Assembly: GCA_003568415.1 (NCBI GenBank) | Contig: PWXV01000248.1 | Coordinates: forward strand, 1 to 48,791 | Length of the DNA: 48,791 nt | Source of the DNA: Ignavibacteriales bacterium | GTDB taxonomy: Bacteria > Bacteroidota > Ignavibacteria > T3Sed10-11 | Direction: 5' to 3' | Part shown: positions 17,401 to 26,941 of the stretch, piece after piece | Layout of the letters: each line of letters starts with the position of its first letter | Numbering within the stretch: the first letter of the stretch is position 1 | Position numbers and translations under genes: made by a program | Notes under the pieces: generated by a model | What the model saw: the letters and a program-made list of their open reading frames with translations, nothing else | The model's database searches: none | Told to the model about the DNA's origin: nothing

Positions 17401-17973
17401 ATTATGATTCTGGATCTCGAGATAAAAATCATCTCCGAAGATATTCTTGTAAACGACCGCTGCTTCTTTCGCTGCATCATAGTTACCATCGACAAGATGT
17501 GCAGCTACAACGCCACCTGCACACGCAGAGAGACACACTACCCCTTCGGAATATTCTTTTAAAAGTTCAGCATCAATGCGGGGTTTGTAATAAAATCCTT
17601 CGGTGTGACCGAGTGTACAAAGCTTGATAAGATTTTGATACCCGGTATTATTTTTAGCCAGCAACACGATGTGATGATATACGTTTCGTTTCCCGCTCCT
17701 GCCATTACCGCTGTTACCGTTTGCGCTTTGATCTGATTTATCGAACCGGCTGCCACGGGTCACAATGTAAAACTCCGATCCGAGGATCGGTTTAATACCG
17801 GCTTTCTTTGCTTTCTTATAAAACTCGATCGCACCAAACATAACACCATGATCGGTCAATGCAAGAGCTTTCATGGTATGCCGTACCGCAGCATTGACCA
17901 GATCGTCGATTGTTGCAGCACCGTCGAGCAAACTGTAGTGTGAATGATTATGAAGATGGACGAACTCAGCCAT
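14491..17973 (-). CDS. dnaE: DNA polymerase III alpha subunit
   Basis: The replicative polymerase, 1160 residues, as long as the E. coli enzyme. The N-terminal PHP domain begins [16 protein letters not shown] with metal-ligand candidates His8, His10 and Asp41-His42. The C-family polymerase core has GPGRGSVAG (372-380) and the catalytic pair Asp414 and Asp416 in MPDIDVDF. A helix-hairpin-helix region and an OB fold ([27 protein letters not shown]) follow in the last 250 residues. A short Asn/Gly/Ser-rich insertion sits at about 78-96 within PHP. It lies between an aldehyde dehydrogenase gene (9-nt gap) and trxA. Proofreading would come from a separate DnaQ or from the PHP domain. Confidence 0.97.
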   Translation of the reverse strand: MAEFVHLHNHSHYSLLDGAATIDDLVNAAVRHTMKALALTDHGVMFGAIEFYKKAKKAGIKPILGSEFYIVTRGSRFDKSDQSANGNSGNGRSGKRNVYHHIVLLAKNNTGYQNLIKLCTLGHTEGFYYKPRIDAELLKEYSEGVVCLSACAGGVVAAHLVDGNYDAAKEAAVVYKNIFGDDFYLEIQNHNYAPEKNVLEGMPRIARELNLKLIGTNDIHYIEKDHAIPHNVMLKIPDANSTNAQDIDVLRYGTDQIYFKSAEEMHEVFKKWPEAIESTLEVAEKCNVELDLKTNHMPEFPIPPDAGVNTLDDYFEKLTLEGMKERYDEITPEIEERVRKELDVIKSMGYSGYFLIVYDFIRAAKEMDVLVGPGRGSVAGSIVAYALGITNVDPLEYGLLFERFLNPDRVSMPDIDVDFSDRKREKVIQYVRDKYGEESVSQIITFGTLSSRAVLKDVGRVLGIPLSTVESITKQIPVSQGRVMPIREALKSVPELRWLKSSNDPKIKNLVKISTVLEGMNRNVSTHAAGVVIAPGPVSEYVPLYKTPQTELMTQYNMKDLEDAGMLKMDFLGLRTLTVIEDTLEMIEKKTGKKIDLDEIPMDDQKTFELFSRGLTVAVFQFESRGMQDYLKKLKPESVNDLVAMNALYRPGPMSMIDDFIDRKFGRKDINYLHPDLEPILKETYGVIVYQEQVMKIASVIAGFTLAAADIMRRAMGKKDKALMAEQKKEFIAGAAKKGTPKRTATEIFDLIDKFASYGFNKSHSVAYSVLAYQTAYLKTHYPAEFMASTMTSEINNTDKIVLFIDECRKLGINVLPPDVNESDWNFVVAGDSVRFGLAAIKNVGTGAVHEIVRVRNKGGTFKNIFEFCTRVDLRTVNKKNIESLVQAGAFDTIEPNRAKLLQTVDRAVAYGQSQKKHALAGQSNLFDLGGTGQETEVQYPAMPDVEPWGEAEKLSREKALLGFYVSGHPLKKYEREVEAFSTAKFGEADLVEFDSNVRVCGIITAVRTKIDRKGNTMAFVSMEDFTGKGELIVFSDPYKNYKHILYPDSLVIIEGKAQPTDDTLKILPSVIRPLSEAHQHYAKQVVISIDLHAVREDAIKRLREIFEQHQGNCSCTFVVENAGTAVSKRWYSRKYMIDPNDSFLEEVHRLLGENSVKIN

Positions 17974-17982
17974 ATAAACTTC

Positions 17983-19407
17983 TTAAATAAAATTAAACGC
18001 TAACAATTTCACTTCGGTCATTGCTTCCATCGCATATCGAATCCCTTCGCGACCATGCCCGGAATTCTTAACACCACCGTAGGGCATATTATCGATCCGG
18101 TAGGTCGGGAAATCGTTTACGATCAAACTGCCGACATCGATTTGTTCGTATGCGTAAAATATATTCCGGAAATCGTTCGAAAAAATACCGGCTTGCAATC
18201 CGAACTCACTGTCATTCACACCGTCAATCGCTTCCTGAATATCACGAAAACGGTGAATGGTCGCAACCGGCCCGAACACTTCCTCGCAATACACTTTCAT
18301 ACTGGGCATGGTGTTGGAGAGCAACGTCGGTTCAATGATAATACCTTTCCGCTTGCCGCCGTGCAGCACGTTTGCGCCTCCCTTTTTCGCTTCCTCAATC
18401 CAAGCTTCCACCCTATCGGCAGCTTCCTTATCAATTAAAGAGCTTACCATTGTTTCATCTTCAAGCGGATCACCGACTACAAGTTCTTTCATTGCTTCCT
18501 TAAAACGCAGCAGATAATCATCGTAGATATCTTCGTGTACAAATATTCGCTGCACTTTAATACAAATTTGCCCGGCATTTGCATACGCACCGAATGCTAT
18601 ACGATTCACTGCATAATCAAGGTTTGCAGTTCGATCGACTATTACTCCTGCATTCCCTCCAAGCTCAAGTAAAACTTTCTTTTTACCGGCTTTACTTTTC
18701 AACTTCCACCCAACTTCCGGGCTTCCGGTAAAGCTTAACATCTTAAATCTATCATCAGTTACAAGCTTATCTGCCACTTCAATCTTGCAAGGCAGAACAT
18801 TAAACGTACCCGGGGGAGCACCGGCATCAAGTACAATTTGTGCCAACCAGAGTCCGGTTAACGGTGCCTGTGGCGGGGGTTTTAATACCATGGTATTTCC
18901 CGATGCAATACACGGGGCGATCTTATGTGCGATCAGATTTAACGGAAAATTAAACGGGGATATTCCACTGACAGGCCCGATGGGGAACCGGCGTGTAAGC
19001 GACCACCTCCGCTCTGAATGTGATGCAAGATCAAGCGGAATAGTTTCACCATAGATACGCTTTGCTTCCTCAGCTGCTATAGTAAACGTTAATATTGCCC
19101 GGTCAACCTCGACCAGTGTTTGCGATATAGGCTTAGCGGATTCTTCGGCCATTGTCAGTGCAATTTCTTTTCGTACCTTTTTGAGACGTGAAGCGATCTC
19201 TACCAATATCTCCGATCGTTTGTACGACGGCATACGTTTGGTTTGATCGTATGCTTCAACAGCAGAGACTATGGCATCTTCCATATCCTGTTCTTGTGCC
19301 TGACAGATATCGGCGATTACTTTACCGGTATATGGATTTCGGTTCGGTTCCTTTTCAGATGAAGATCGCCATTCTTTTCCGACAAGGAATTTATGTTCCT
19401 GTGGCAT
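17983..19407 (-). CDS. NAD(P)-dependent aldehyde dehydrogenase
   Basis: A 474-residue aldehyde dehydrogenase oxidising an unidentified aldehyde to its acid. Visible marks are the cofactor-binding SPFNFPLNL and GNTMVLKPP segments, the FTGSPEVG turn, the general-base Glu in LLELGGN and the catalytic Cys in NAGQICIKVQRI. The sequence is closest in feel to the succinate-semialdehyde / lactaldehyde / glyceraldehyde-3-phosphate (NADP) group, but the substrate cannot be named. A good AGGA is placed before the ATG. It sits between proS and dnaE, with spacers of 13 and 9 nt, so it is cotranscribed with housekeeping genes. Confidence 0.9.
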   Translation of the reverse strand: MPQEHKFLVGKEWRSSSEKEPNRNPYTGKVIADICQAQEQDMEDAIVSAVEAYDQTKRMPSYKRSEILVEIASRLKKVRKEIALTMAEESAKPISQTLVEVDRAILTFTIAAEEAKRIYGETIPLDLASHSERRWSLTRRFPIGPVSGISPFNFPLNLIAHKIAPCIASGNTMVLKPPPQAPLTGLWLAQIVLDAGAPPGTFNVLPCKIEVADKLVTDDRFKMLSFTGSPEVGWKLKSKAGKKKVLLELGGNAGVIVDRTANLDYAVNRIAFGAYANAGQICIKVQRIFVHEDIYDDYLLRFKEAMKELVVGDPLEDETMVSSLIDKEAADRVEAWIEEAKKGGANVLHGGKRKGIIIEPTLLSNTMPSMKVYCEEVFGPVATIHRFRDIQEAIDGVNDSEFGLQAGIFSNDFRNIFYAYEQIDVGSLIVNDFPTYRIDNMPYGGVKNSGHGREGIRYAMEAMTEVKLLAFNFI

Positions 19408-19420
19408 TTGCTAATTCCTG

Positions 19421-21115
19421 CTAATAATCTAGTTTTTCGATTTTATTTAATATATCTTCTATTGCAACTACCGAACGCTCTCCCGTTCCGCGCACCTTGG
19501 TCTCAACATTTCCATCACGAAGATTCTTCTCACCGGCGATAATGTGCAGCGGCATACCCAACAGATCGGCATCTTTAAATTTCACTCCAGCCGAAACATC
19601 GTCCCGGTCATCGAATATAACCTCATATCCATTATCGATAAGAAGCTGATATACATTTTCGGATGCTTCACGCACCATTTCATTTTTCATGTTCAATCCG
19701 ATCAGATGTATGTGGAACGGTGCGATCGTCTTATTCCAGATGATACCGTTCTCATCATGATTCTGTTCGATATAGCTTGCAATGATACGCTCAACGCCGA
19801 TACCATAACTTCCCATTATAATTGGCTGCTCATCGCCTTTCTCGTTCAGGAAATATGCTTTCAGATCTTCAGCATATTTTGTGCCGAGCTTAAAAATGTG
19901 TCCGATCTCAATAGCATTTACGACCCGGAGTTGGTTACCGCATTCAACGCACGCCTCTCCTTCTTTAACCTCGCGCAGATCGTAATAACCATCGAGGTTT
20001 ACATCGCGTTTAATGTCTATATTTCCAATATGGTAATCGTCTTTGTTTGCACCGCTGACCAACCCGTTGGCATCTTTCAATCGATTATCGGCGATGATCT
20101 TGAAATTTTTCAAACCTACCGGTCCGAGTGATCCGGAGTGCGCACCGGTAAGCGGTTCAATTTCATCGGGGTGCATAGGACGTATATTTCCACCCAGAGC
20201 ACTGGCAAGCTTCGTTTCATTCAAAACATCGTTGCCGACCATAAGCACAAGAATCGGCGTTTCGTTGTTCTGCATATAAACAAGCGATTTCGCCAATTTT
20301 TCTGCCGGAACATTTAAAAATTCAACAAGTTCATCTATTGTCCGCACGTTCGGTGTGTGGATATCCTCAAGCTCCGGGTTATTATCGGAACGGGGCAGCG
20401 GCGGGATATTCGATTCGGCCACTTCGACATTTGCCGCATAGCCGCAATTGCTGCATACCGCACACGTATCCTCACCTGACGGCGACTCGACCATAAATTC
20501 CTGTGAACCTGATCCGCCCATCGCGCCGCTCGAAGCTCCTACAATAAAGAACTTTAATCCGCACCGTGCAAATATTTTCTTATATGCCTCGGCGTGCTTA
20601 TCATAACTTTCATCAAGGCCCTCCCACGAAGTATCCATACTATACGCATCTTTCATGACAAATTGCCGTCCGCGCAGAACACCGGAGCGGGGACGCGGTT
20701 CATTGCGAAATTTTGTCTGTATCTGATACCAGATCTGCGGCATATCCCTATAGGAACGCAGGAAGTTCTTCGCAATCGAACAGATAACTTCTTCGTGCGT
20801 CGGTGCGAGCACCATCGGACGATTTTTTACATGAAACATGATATCGCCAAAGTCATCGACACGACCGGTTTCCTGCCATAATTCAAGGGGATTTAACGCG
20901 GGAAGAAATAATTCCTGCCCTCCGATTGCATTCATCTCCTCGCGAATGATCTGCATAACCTTGAGCATAACCCGTTGCCCGATCGGTAAATGTGAGTAAA
21001 TACCTGCAGCAAGCGGGCGAATAAGTCCCGCCCGGAGCATAAGAATGTGACTTGGAATAGTTGCATCTACGGGTACTTCTTTTTGAGTGGGGAAAAATGA
21101 TGAGCTGAATTTCAC
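19421..21115 (-). CDS. proS: Prolyl-tRNA synthetase (bacterial type with editing domain)
   Basis: It charges tRNA-Pro. The 564-residue length and the insertion between motifs 2 and 3 (about residues 220-400, including KLAKSLVYM and HPDEIEPLTGAHSGSLGP) identify the bacterial form that hydrolyses mischarged Ala-tRNA-Pro. Class II motif 2 is TKFRNEPRPRSGVLRGRQFVMKDAYS. A CxxC pair (CAVCSNCG) and a later CVEC are also present. The start is GTG at 21115, with AAGGAG about 13 nt upstream, a rather long spacing. It heads a cluster proS-aldh-dnaE-trxA. Confidence 0.96.
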   Translation of the reverse strand: MKFSSSFFPTQKEVPVDATIPSHILMLRAGLIRPLAAGIYSHLPIGQRVMLKVMQIIREEMNAIGGQELFLPALNPLELWQETGRVDDFGDIMFHVKNRPMVLAPTHEEVICSIAKNFLRSYRDMPQIWYQIQTKFRNEPRPRSGVLRGRQFVMKDAYSMDTSWEGLDESYDKHAEAYKKIFARCGLKFFIVGASSGAMGGSGSQEFMVESPSGEDTCAVCSNCGYAANVEVAESNIPPLPRSDNNPELEDIHTPNVRTIDELVEFLNVPAEKLAKSLVYMQNNETPILVLMVGNDVLNETKLASALGGNIRPMHPDEIEPLTGAHSGSLGPVGLKNFKIIADNRLKDANGLVSGANKDDYHIGNIDIKRDVNLDGYYDLREVKEGEACVECGNQLRVVNAIEIGHIFKLGTKYAEDLKAYFLNEKGDEQPIIMGSYGIGVERIIASYIEQNHDENGIIWNKTIAPFHIHLIGLNMKNEMVREASENVYQLLIDNGYEVIFDDRDDVSAGVKFKDADLLGMPLHIIAGEKNLRDGNVETKVRGTGERSVVAIEDILNKIEKLDY

Positions 21116-21154
21116 GTCGGGTTTATATCTCCTTTTTATATTAATCGATATTCA

Positions 21155-22366
21155 TTAAATATTGCTATTTAAATTTATAAGTGTGGCACTGATCACCTCA
21201 TCACTACGACTCCGGATCTTCTCCAGCATCGCATCGGTCGGTTTATTATCGAGCTGAATAGTACAACAGGCTGCTATTTTTCCATCGAAGATAACGTTCT
21301 CAAGTTCTTCGGCATTGATGTTTCCTTCTTTTAAGACTGTCATAACATTTGCCAGAACGCCGGGCTTATCGTAATGCCGTACAACCAATTGCCATTCGGC
21401 ATCGGTGGTTTCACATCGGTTCACCCAATTTCTCACTTGTCCCTGAGATACGTATTCACGAACAATGGATACCGCATCTGCAGCAACTGCATTTTGCGCC
21501 TGCTCGGTCGATGCACCAATGTGATGAGTTACATATATATTTTCAATATTCTGTAAGGTACTTGAGAAATCGCCTTCTTTCTGTTCAGGCTCGTCATCGA
21601 ACACATCCAGTCCTGCTCGTATTTTTCCATCTTTTACTGCTTTCACAAGCGCGTCTTCATCGACGACCTCTGCACGGGCAGTGTTGATGAAAATTGTTCC
21701 GGGTTTCATTCGTTCAATTACAGCTTTTGATATAATGCCTTTTGTATCAGGTTTTAATGCAAGATGCACCGACACGATATCGACGACATCGACAATGTCT
21801 TCAATTCTTTTACAATGGTTTACTCCGATCTCTGCAGCACGTTCGGGGGTTAATGAACGGGACCAGGCAAAGACTTCGATGCCGAACGACTGTGCCCGTT
21901 TGATCAGTTCCTGACCTATTTTACCGGTTCCGATAATGCCGAGTTTTTTGCCCAACAAACCGTCAGCTTTTGAATATGTTGCTTTATTCCACTTTCCATT
22001 ACGAAAATCTATAACGTTATCGGGGATCTTCCGATCGATAGCAAGTATCAATCCCATAGCAAGTTCTGCAACGGCAATGGAATTTTTTCCGGGGCAATTT
22101 GCTACATAAATACCTTTTGCACTTGCTGCTTTTAAATCAATATTGTTTACACCCGCCCCGGCACGAATTATTAAACTCAACTCATCGCTATTTTTGATAC
22201 ATGCTTCATTCACGACGGTGGATCGGACGATAACGATGGATGCATTTTTTGCCGCGTCGACAAGGTCGTCTGCACCTAATTTTGGATTGTAAATTACATC
22301 GAGATTGAGATTTTGCAATTCAGTTATATATTTTTCCGGAAATTTATCGGCGACCACTACTCTCAT
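21155..22366 (-). CDS. serA: D-3-phosphoglycerate dehydrogenase
   Basis: First enzyme of serine biosynthesis, oxidising 3-phosphoglycerate with NAD. The Rossmann motif GTGKIG is at 146-151. The catalytic triad of the D-2-hydroxyacid dehydrogenase family fits Arg231 (NTARAEVVD), Glu259 (DVFDDEPE) and His282 (THHIGAST). An ACT domain fills about residues 330-403 (VVRHYDKPGVLANVMTVLKE), which in many SerA proteins binds serine for feedback control. The length, 403, is typical of the ACT-only form. A strong AAGGAGTGA precedes the ATG. SerB and SerC are not nearby. Another D-2-hydroxyacid substrate is possible but less likely. Confidence 0.88.
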   Translation of the reverse strand: MRVVVADKFPEKYITELQNLNLDVIYNPKLGADDLVDAAKNASIVIVRSTVVNEACIKNSDELSLIIRAGAGVNNIDLKAASAKGIYVANCPGKNSIAVAELAMGLILAIDRKIPDNVIDFRNGKWNKATYSKADGLLGKKLGIIGTGKIGQELIKRAQSFGIEVFAWSRSLTPERAAEIGVNHCKRIEDIVDVVDIVSVHLALKPDTKGIISKAVIERMKPGTIFINTARAEVVDEDALVKAVKDGKIRAGLDVFDDEPEQKEGDFSSTLQNIENIYVTHHIGASTEQAQNAVAADAVSIVREYVSQGQVRNWVNRCETTDAEWQLVVRHYDKPGVLANVMTVLKEGNINAEELENVIFDGKIAACCTIQLDNKPTDAMLEKIRSRSDEVISATLINLNSNI

Positions 22367-22459
22367 AGCGTCACTCCTTTCTTTCGATCATTTGCTTGTC
22401 GGGGATGTTTATTTTGAAGCTTAAGATGCTGTTTAATATACAATAAAATGTGCAAAATT

Positions 22460-23707
22460 TCACCCCATTTCAAATTTGAGCAGCGAATGAGCTTTGCGTA
22501 ACGCCCGTTCGACTTCTACCGGACGCTTTGCCCGTGAAAAAATAAAACCAGGATATTTTCCACCTTCCGGAAGGGGAATAAGTTCCTCTCCCTCCCGCAC
22601 GGTTATCACTACATCAGTTATACAGGGTACCTGTTTAGCTTCTTGTTTCCCGTAAATTTTCCGGACAATTCCACGGCCGGGCACCGGCAGCATCATTACA
22701 CCAACGGCATCTTTTTCACGCCGATATGAGTACACCGGTTCATCCAATGCATCACGAACGATTAATTCTTCGAGTGTGCTGTTTGTAGTACCGGTCGCCG
22801 GATCTTCAAAACGCAAGATCTGTGCACAATATCCACCGATGGAACGAGCTGCTAATTCTATCAGATATATGCCTGTTTCATTAAACCGGAGTTCAGCATG
22901 AACCGGTCCGGTCATTAAACCCATTGCTTGCGCGGCATTTTTTACAACTTCAAATATCTCCGATTGTATTTTTGTACTATGCCGCGACGGTGTTGTATAC
23001 ATAGTCTCTTCAAAGAAAGGTCCACGAAGCGGTTCCGGTTTATCAAACAAGACTAACGGATGTAATTTTTCATCAATAAGTAAACCATCGACGGCGACCT
23101 CATCACCGTCAATATATTCTTCAATTAGAATAGTCTTAGCTTCTTGCCCTTTTTCATGGGCAACGAGTGTGGATATAATGTTACGGATGAGGGAAACTGC
23201 TTCGTGCAGTTCTTGCCGGTTGGTAACCTTAACAACTCCGCGGCTGCCTGATAATGCAACCGGTTTCACGACAGCCGGATAGGTAGTTATTTCATTCAGT
23301 TTTTCTTTATCATCATTGAGTGATGCTTTTCGATATGCAGGCTGGGGTATATTATGCTGCGACAAGAATTCACGCATTATATACTTGTTGCGGGCGGCAG
23401 TAACCGAAATAATTGTGTTGTGATTGAGATTCAGTTCCTCAGCAATTGCCGATGCCGCTATCACCGATTGATCATCCACTCCGATCACTGCATCTACCGG
23501 GTATTTTTTTGCAAAAGATCTCGCTGTTTCAACAGCTTGGGGGAGATTATGTATATCAAGAGAAAGGAAACCCGCGGGATTCATTGCCGCGAGTGTGCTC
23601 TTATGATTCGATCCGACAGTAATTTCAACTCCCATTGCTCTTGCTGCTTCCACAAATGCTGTTGCCCTATACGAGGTAGCCGGAATGAGCAATAGAATTC
23701 TGCGCAT
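22460..23707 (-). CDS. ATP-grasp carboxylate-amine ligase, substrate unknown
   Basis: The 415-residue protein has a pre-ATP-grasp Rossmann-like start (RRILLLIPATSYRATAFVEAARAMG), an ATP-grasp core with YPAVVKPVALSGSRGVVKV (about 143-161) and the metal-binding region VHAELRFNETGIYLIELAARSIGG, and a C-terminal domain with VMMLPVPGRG and YPGFIFSRA like the L-amino acid ligase (LAL / BacD) group. Such enzymes join a carboxylate and an amine through an acyl-phosphate, making dipeptides or modified amino acids. No biosynthetic partner is next to it: serA is downstream and an oxidoreductase upstream. It could also be a PurT- or carbamoyl-phosphate-synthase-like enzyme. Confidence 0.75.
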   Translation of the reverse strand: MRRILLLIPATSYRATAFVEAARAMGVEITVGSNHKSTLAAMNPAGFLSLDIHNLPQAVETARSFAKKYPVDAVIGVDDQSVIAASAIAEELNLNHNTIISVTAARNKYIMREFLSQHNIPQPAYRKASLNDDKEKLNEITTYPAVVKPVALSGSRGVVKVTNRQELHEAVSLIRNIISTLVAHEKGQEAKTILIEEYIDGDEVAVDGLLIDEKLHPLVLFDKPEPLRGPFFEETMYTTPSRHSTKIQSEIFEVVKNAAQAMGLMTGPVHAELRFNETGIYLIELAARSIGGYCAQILRFEDPATGTTNSTLEELIVRDALDEPVYSYRREKDAVGVMMLPVPGRGIVRKIYGKQEAKQVPCITDVVITVREGEELIPLPEGGKYPGFIFSRAKRPVEVERALRKAHSLLKFEMG

Positions 23708-23729
23708 AAATTATTTTGCAATTGTATTT

Positions 23730-24743
23730 TTATGGTTCTATACCAAGCACCAGCTTGCCAAATTGTTCCGCATCCTCCATACGATGGTGGGCTTTCGCAG
23801 CGTCGGCAAGGGGCATAACAGAATCTATGACCGGTTTAATTGTATCCGATGAATACAATTCCAGCATCTTTTCAAAATCACTCGGCGACCCCATTGTCGT
23901 ACCGAAAATATTAAGTTGTTTCCAAAATATTCTTCGGACAGTAACATTATCCGACGGTCCTAACGTGGCTCCATACATAACGATTGTGCCGCCCGGTTTT
24001 GCTACATCGAGAATTGCGTCAAAATTTTCCCCACCGGTGCCGTCAACCACCACATCGATTCCGCTTTCACCGGATATCTCTTTTAACTTCTGACGCCAAT
24101 TATCATTTTTATAATTAACGCCATCCTCAGCGCCCAATTCACGGGCACGATCGATTTTCTTATCGCTGCCCGAGGTTACAAACACCCGTGCTCCTGCTTT
24201 ACGGGCAATTTGCAAAGCAAAACACGCAACTCCGCCTCCTATTCCGGTGATCAGAACGGTCTGACCACTTTGTACATCGGCTCTCGAGATAACTGCACGG
24301 TATGCTGTCAGCCCGGCAAGCGGGATTGCCGCCGCTTCTTCCCATGACAGATTTCCAGGTTTTTCATAAATGTTCTCGCCAGGTACAGCAACATAGTTCG
24401 CATACGTACCATTATCGGGCAATCCGAGAATCCGGAAGTTATTATCCTGGACACGTTCATCACCTCCCCATGCAAGACAGGGATTTATGAGAACTTCTTT
24501 ACCAACCAGTGATGCATTGACACCGTTTCCGGTTGCGGTAACAATTCCTGCTCCGTCGGATCCGAGTATAATCGGTAATTTAATATTTGCATATCTTCCC
24601 CGGCGAATCCAGACATCGCGTCGGTTTAGCGCCGCAGCATGTAACTGCACGACGACTTCACCTTCTTTTGGTTCCGGCTCGGCGACATTTTCAACATTCA
24701 GTTTTTCCGGTTCACCAAGTTCGTGAAGCACGACTGCCTTCAT
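23730..24743 (-). CDS. Zinc-independent-looking MDR alcohol dehydrogenase / quinone reductase
   Basis: A 337-residue medium-chain dehydrogenase/reductase. The N-terminal GroES-like domain has LHAAALNRRDVWIRRG and ILGSDGAGIV, the NADPH-binding Rossmann domain has VLITGIGGGVACFALQIARKAGA, and a conserved VVDGTGG turn follows. The structural zinc Cys cluster is absent, which points to the quinone oxidoreductase-like branch. The substrate is unknown. GGAG lies before the ATG at 24743. It is separated by 22-31 nt from its neighbours and may be cotranscribed with them. Confidence 0.85.
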   Translation of the reverse strand: MKAVVLHELGEPEKLNVENVAEPEPKEGEVVVQLHAAALNRRDVWIRRGRYANIKLPIILGSDGAGIVTATGNGVNASLVGKEVLINPCLAWGGDERVQDNNFRILGLPDNGTYANYVAVPGENIYEKPGNLSWEEAAAIPLAGLTAYRAVISRADVQSGQTVLITGIGGGVACFALQIARKAGARVFVTSGSDKKIDRARELGAEDGVNYKNDNWRQKLKEISGESGIDVVVDGTGGENFDAILDVAKPGGTIVMYGATLGPSDNVTVRRIFWKQLNIFGTTMGSPSDFEKMLELYSSDTIKPVIDSVMPLADAAKAHHRMEDAEQFGKLVLGIEP

Positions 24744-24774
24744 GGTCGACTCCGCATTATTAGAGTATGAACAA

Positions 24775-25371
24775 TTATTTGCTTGAGGGCGCGTAATACG
24801 GGTTTGTACCTGACGCGTGGTCAGTTACATCAAGGATACTTCCGACCTGAGGAACGTACTGGCGGATCATTTTCTCAATTCCCTGCCGGAGTGTAACATT
24901 GGCCATACCGCATCCCTGGCATCCACCACCGAGTTGTAAATACACATTGTTCTTCTTTACATCGACCAACTCAACAAAACCGCCGTGAGAAGCAACGGCA
25001 GGATTCACCTGCGTGTCAATCAGTTCTTTTACTTTCGCACGCAGTTCTTCTTCAGATGGCAAGTTTTTTTCTATTTCGTCAGAGATAGGAGCTTCTCCCG
25101 ATTGTAATTGCTCGCGAATAAATGTACCAATTTGTTTTGCAATCGGCATCCAATCTTCGTGGTCTGCTTTGGTTACCTTTACAATATTATCGTGCACAAG
25201 TACCGATGCAATGTTCGGTAACTCAAATATCTTTTCAGCAAGCGGCGAACCTTCTGCTTCTTTTTTACTGGAAAAATATACAGCTCCTTGTTCATATACA
25301 GGTCTGTCAACGGTAAATTGACAGTTTTCCTGTGAAGCAACCTGCGCCTGTATTTTAATCTCTTCTGCCAT
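24775..25371 (-). CDS. NifU/Nfu-type Fe-S cluster carrier
   Basis: The 198-residue protein has an Nfu N-terminal domain (about 15-95, with SPLAEKIFELPNIASVLVHDNIVKVTK) and a C-terminal NifU domain (about 107-180). The latter carries the cluster-binding Cys151-x-x-Cys154 in GGGCQGCGMANVTLRQGIE. Nfu proteins take Fe-S clusters from the scaffold and hand them to targets. It lies two genes beyond the suf operon, next to a radical SAM protein that needs a [4Fe-4S] cluster, which fits a delivery role. The start is supported by AAAGGATG. Confidence 0.9.
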   Translation of the reverse strand: MAEEIKIQAQVASQENCQFTVDRPVYEQGAVYFSSKKEAEGSPLAEKIFELPNIASVLVHDNIVKVTKADHEDWMPIAKQIGTFIREQLQSGEAPISDEIEKNLPSEEELRAKVKELIDTQVNPAVASHGGFVELVDVKKNNVYLQLGGGCQGCGMANVTLRQGIEKMIRQYVPQVGSILDVTDHASGTNPYYAPSSK

Positions 25372-25391
25372 AGTTTATCATCCTTTTATTC

Positions 25392-26873
25392 TTAAATACT
25401 AATTTGTTCTTTCGTCGGTTCAGCACAACAAAACCACGGTTCGGTAATGCGCGGTGCCCGTTTTCTCTGTTCAAACGCCTGATAGTGAAACGGTTCCGGC
25501 GGCACTTCTCCTCTCGCAGCATATGCTGCTTCGCGAATGAGTTTATATGTCTGCGCCGGATCCTGATTCGTACATCCTGCCTCCTCAACCAGAACCGATA
25601 TTCGCCGGTATAACGAATCCATTCTTGGATCAGGATGCTCCCACCGGTAGTATAACGATTCCTGGTCAAGTTTACCAAGATACGGTTTTATCTCCTGCCG
25701 GTCCAGCAAGCGTGAATCCGGCGGGATGAGCAGCCGTATAGATAATTGCACCGGGTCAACATTATCAATTAAACGTTCTTGATAGACAAATTCAACTATT
25801 TCTATATAATCGTCAATGGTCGTCCACGGTGTAAATGCAACCCAGGTCGGTCGCATTTCTATACCGGCATCCCTTACAATTTCAATCGACCGGTATACGT
25901 CTTCGCGTGTATGCCCTTTATCAAGATATGCCAGCACGTTATTATTAAGTGATTCCACAGCCGATATAATAAATATACAGCCGAGGTCTTTAAATTGCGG
26001 GAGCAGCTTACTATACTTTATCAGATGCTCAACCTTTGCAGTGAAATCAAACGTAAGATGCGGATATTCCCGATGCATTTCCCGGGCTATCTTCAATGAG
26101 TGTGTAGGCCCGTTGAGAAAATCAGGATCACCGAAAGTAATATGCTGCGCTCCCATTTCAACCTGTTTGCGGATGTCATCAAGAATGATATCTCGCGGTA
26201 CGGCGAAAAATCTGCCGTGGTATACAGCCGGTATAGGGCAATGCAAACAATTGTGCAAACATCCCCGTGTTGTCTCCACGTATCCGACTAGTCGCTCTTG
26301 ACCGTTCCATTCGAGTTTGGCATATTCTTCAAGCGGTTTCAGTCCATCACGGTTTACCGGCGGAAATTCGAGTCGCTGCAGGTTCGGTTCTCGTTTGATC
26401 TTGACCGAACCGGTAATTGGTCGCGACATTGCTGCACGTGATTCAACCTGCCGCACTATATCGACAAGTTGCTCCTCATATTCACCTCCCACTATTGAGT
26501 CCGCCACCGTTTCAAGTAAATAATCTGCATTCAACGCTGCATACATCCCGTAGAAACAGATATGACATCCGGGATTGAGCTCACGAATCCTTCTTGCGGC
26601 ATTGATACCAATTCTCATTGCAGTGTGCATCGGTGTCGAGATTCCGACAAACCGTGCAAGTTTGATCATCGCCTCATCCAGGCTATCGACACTAATATCA
26701 TGTGCGGCAGGATTGTACCCTGCCTCTTGCAGAAATCCCATAGGCACCGCCAGGCCCGCCGGTTGATGTCCCAGTTCATAACATGAAATAAGGACGATCG
26801 CACCATGATCGCGTAAACTCGCAGTGCGAAACCGGTGTTGTGGCAATTCGATCTGTACAGGTACAGTGTTCAT
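25392..26873 (-). CDS. CCAEP-tail radical SAM protein
   Basis: A 493-residue radical SAM enzyme of unknown substrate. The N-terminal 140 residues look like a B12-binding-type Rossmann domain (IVLISCYELGHQPAGLAVPMGFLQEAGY), but no DxHxxG His motif is visible. The radical SAM core has the cluster motif Cys205-x3-Cys209-x2-Cys212 in RGCLHNCLHCPIP, then FGDPDFLNG. The extreme C-terminus is WFCCAEPTKEQ: this is the CUAEP/CCAEP tail family, in which some members carry selenocysteine at the second position. Here the tail is the Cys form (Cys482-Cys483). It lies just upstream of the Nfu carrier gene. Confidence 0.85.
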   Translation of the reverse strand: MNTVPVQIELPQHRFRTASLRDHGAIVLISCYELGHQPAGLAVPMGFLQEAGYNPAAHDISVDSLDEAMIKLARFVGISTPMHTAMRIGINAARRIRELNPGCHICFYGMYAALNADYLLETVADSIVGGEYEEQLVDIVRQVESRAAMSRPITGSVKIKREPNLQRLEFPPVNRDGLKPLEEYAKLEWNGQERLVGYVETTRGCLHNCLHCPIPAVYHGRFFAVPRDIILDDIRKQVEMGAQHITFGDPDFLNGPTHSLKIAREMHREYPHLTFDFTAKVEHLIKYSKLLPQFKDLGCIFIISAVESLNNNVLAYLDKGHTREDVYRSIEIVRDAGIEMRPTWVAFTPWTTIDDYIEIVEFVYQERLIDNVDPVQLSIRLLIPPDSRLLDRQEIKPYLGKLDQESLYYRWEHPDPRMDSLYRRISVLVEEAGCTNQDPAQTYKLIREAAYAARGEVPPEPFHYQAFEQRKRAPRITEPWFCCAEPTKEQISI

Positions 26874-26882
26874 AGTTAATAA

Positions 26883-26904
26883 AAAAGGGACGTGTGTCCC
26901 TTTT
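26883..26904 (-). terminator. Terminator of the suf operon
   Basis: AAAAGGGAC (26883-26891) and GTCCCTTTT (26896-26904) form a perfect 9-bp stem with a 4-nt loop. The minus strand continues TTATT. It lies between the A-type carrier gene and the radical SAM gene, separating the two transcripts. Confidence 0.85.
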
Positions 26905-26941
26905 GAAGTTTATTGTTAGAAAAACTCTACTACCCGGTGGC

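Noticed and set aside
21116-21154. T-box or other leader riboswitch before proS, aspS or serA
   Set aside because: The spacers are only 30-95 nt and lack the T-box sequence and stem; nothing similar to a riboswitch core is seen.
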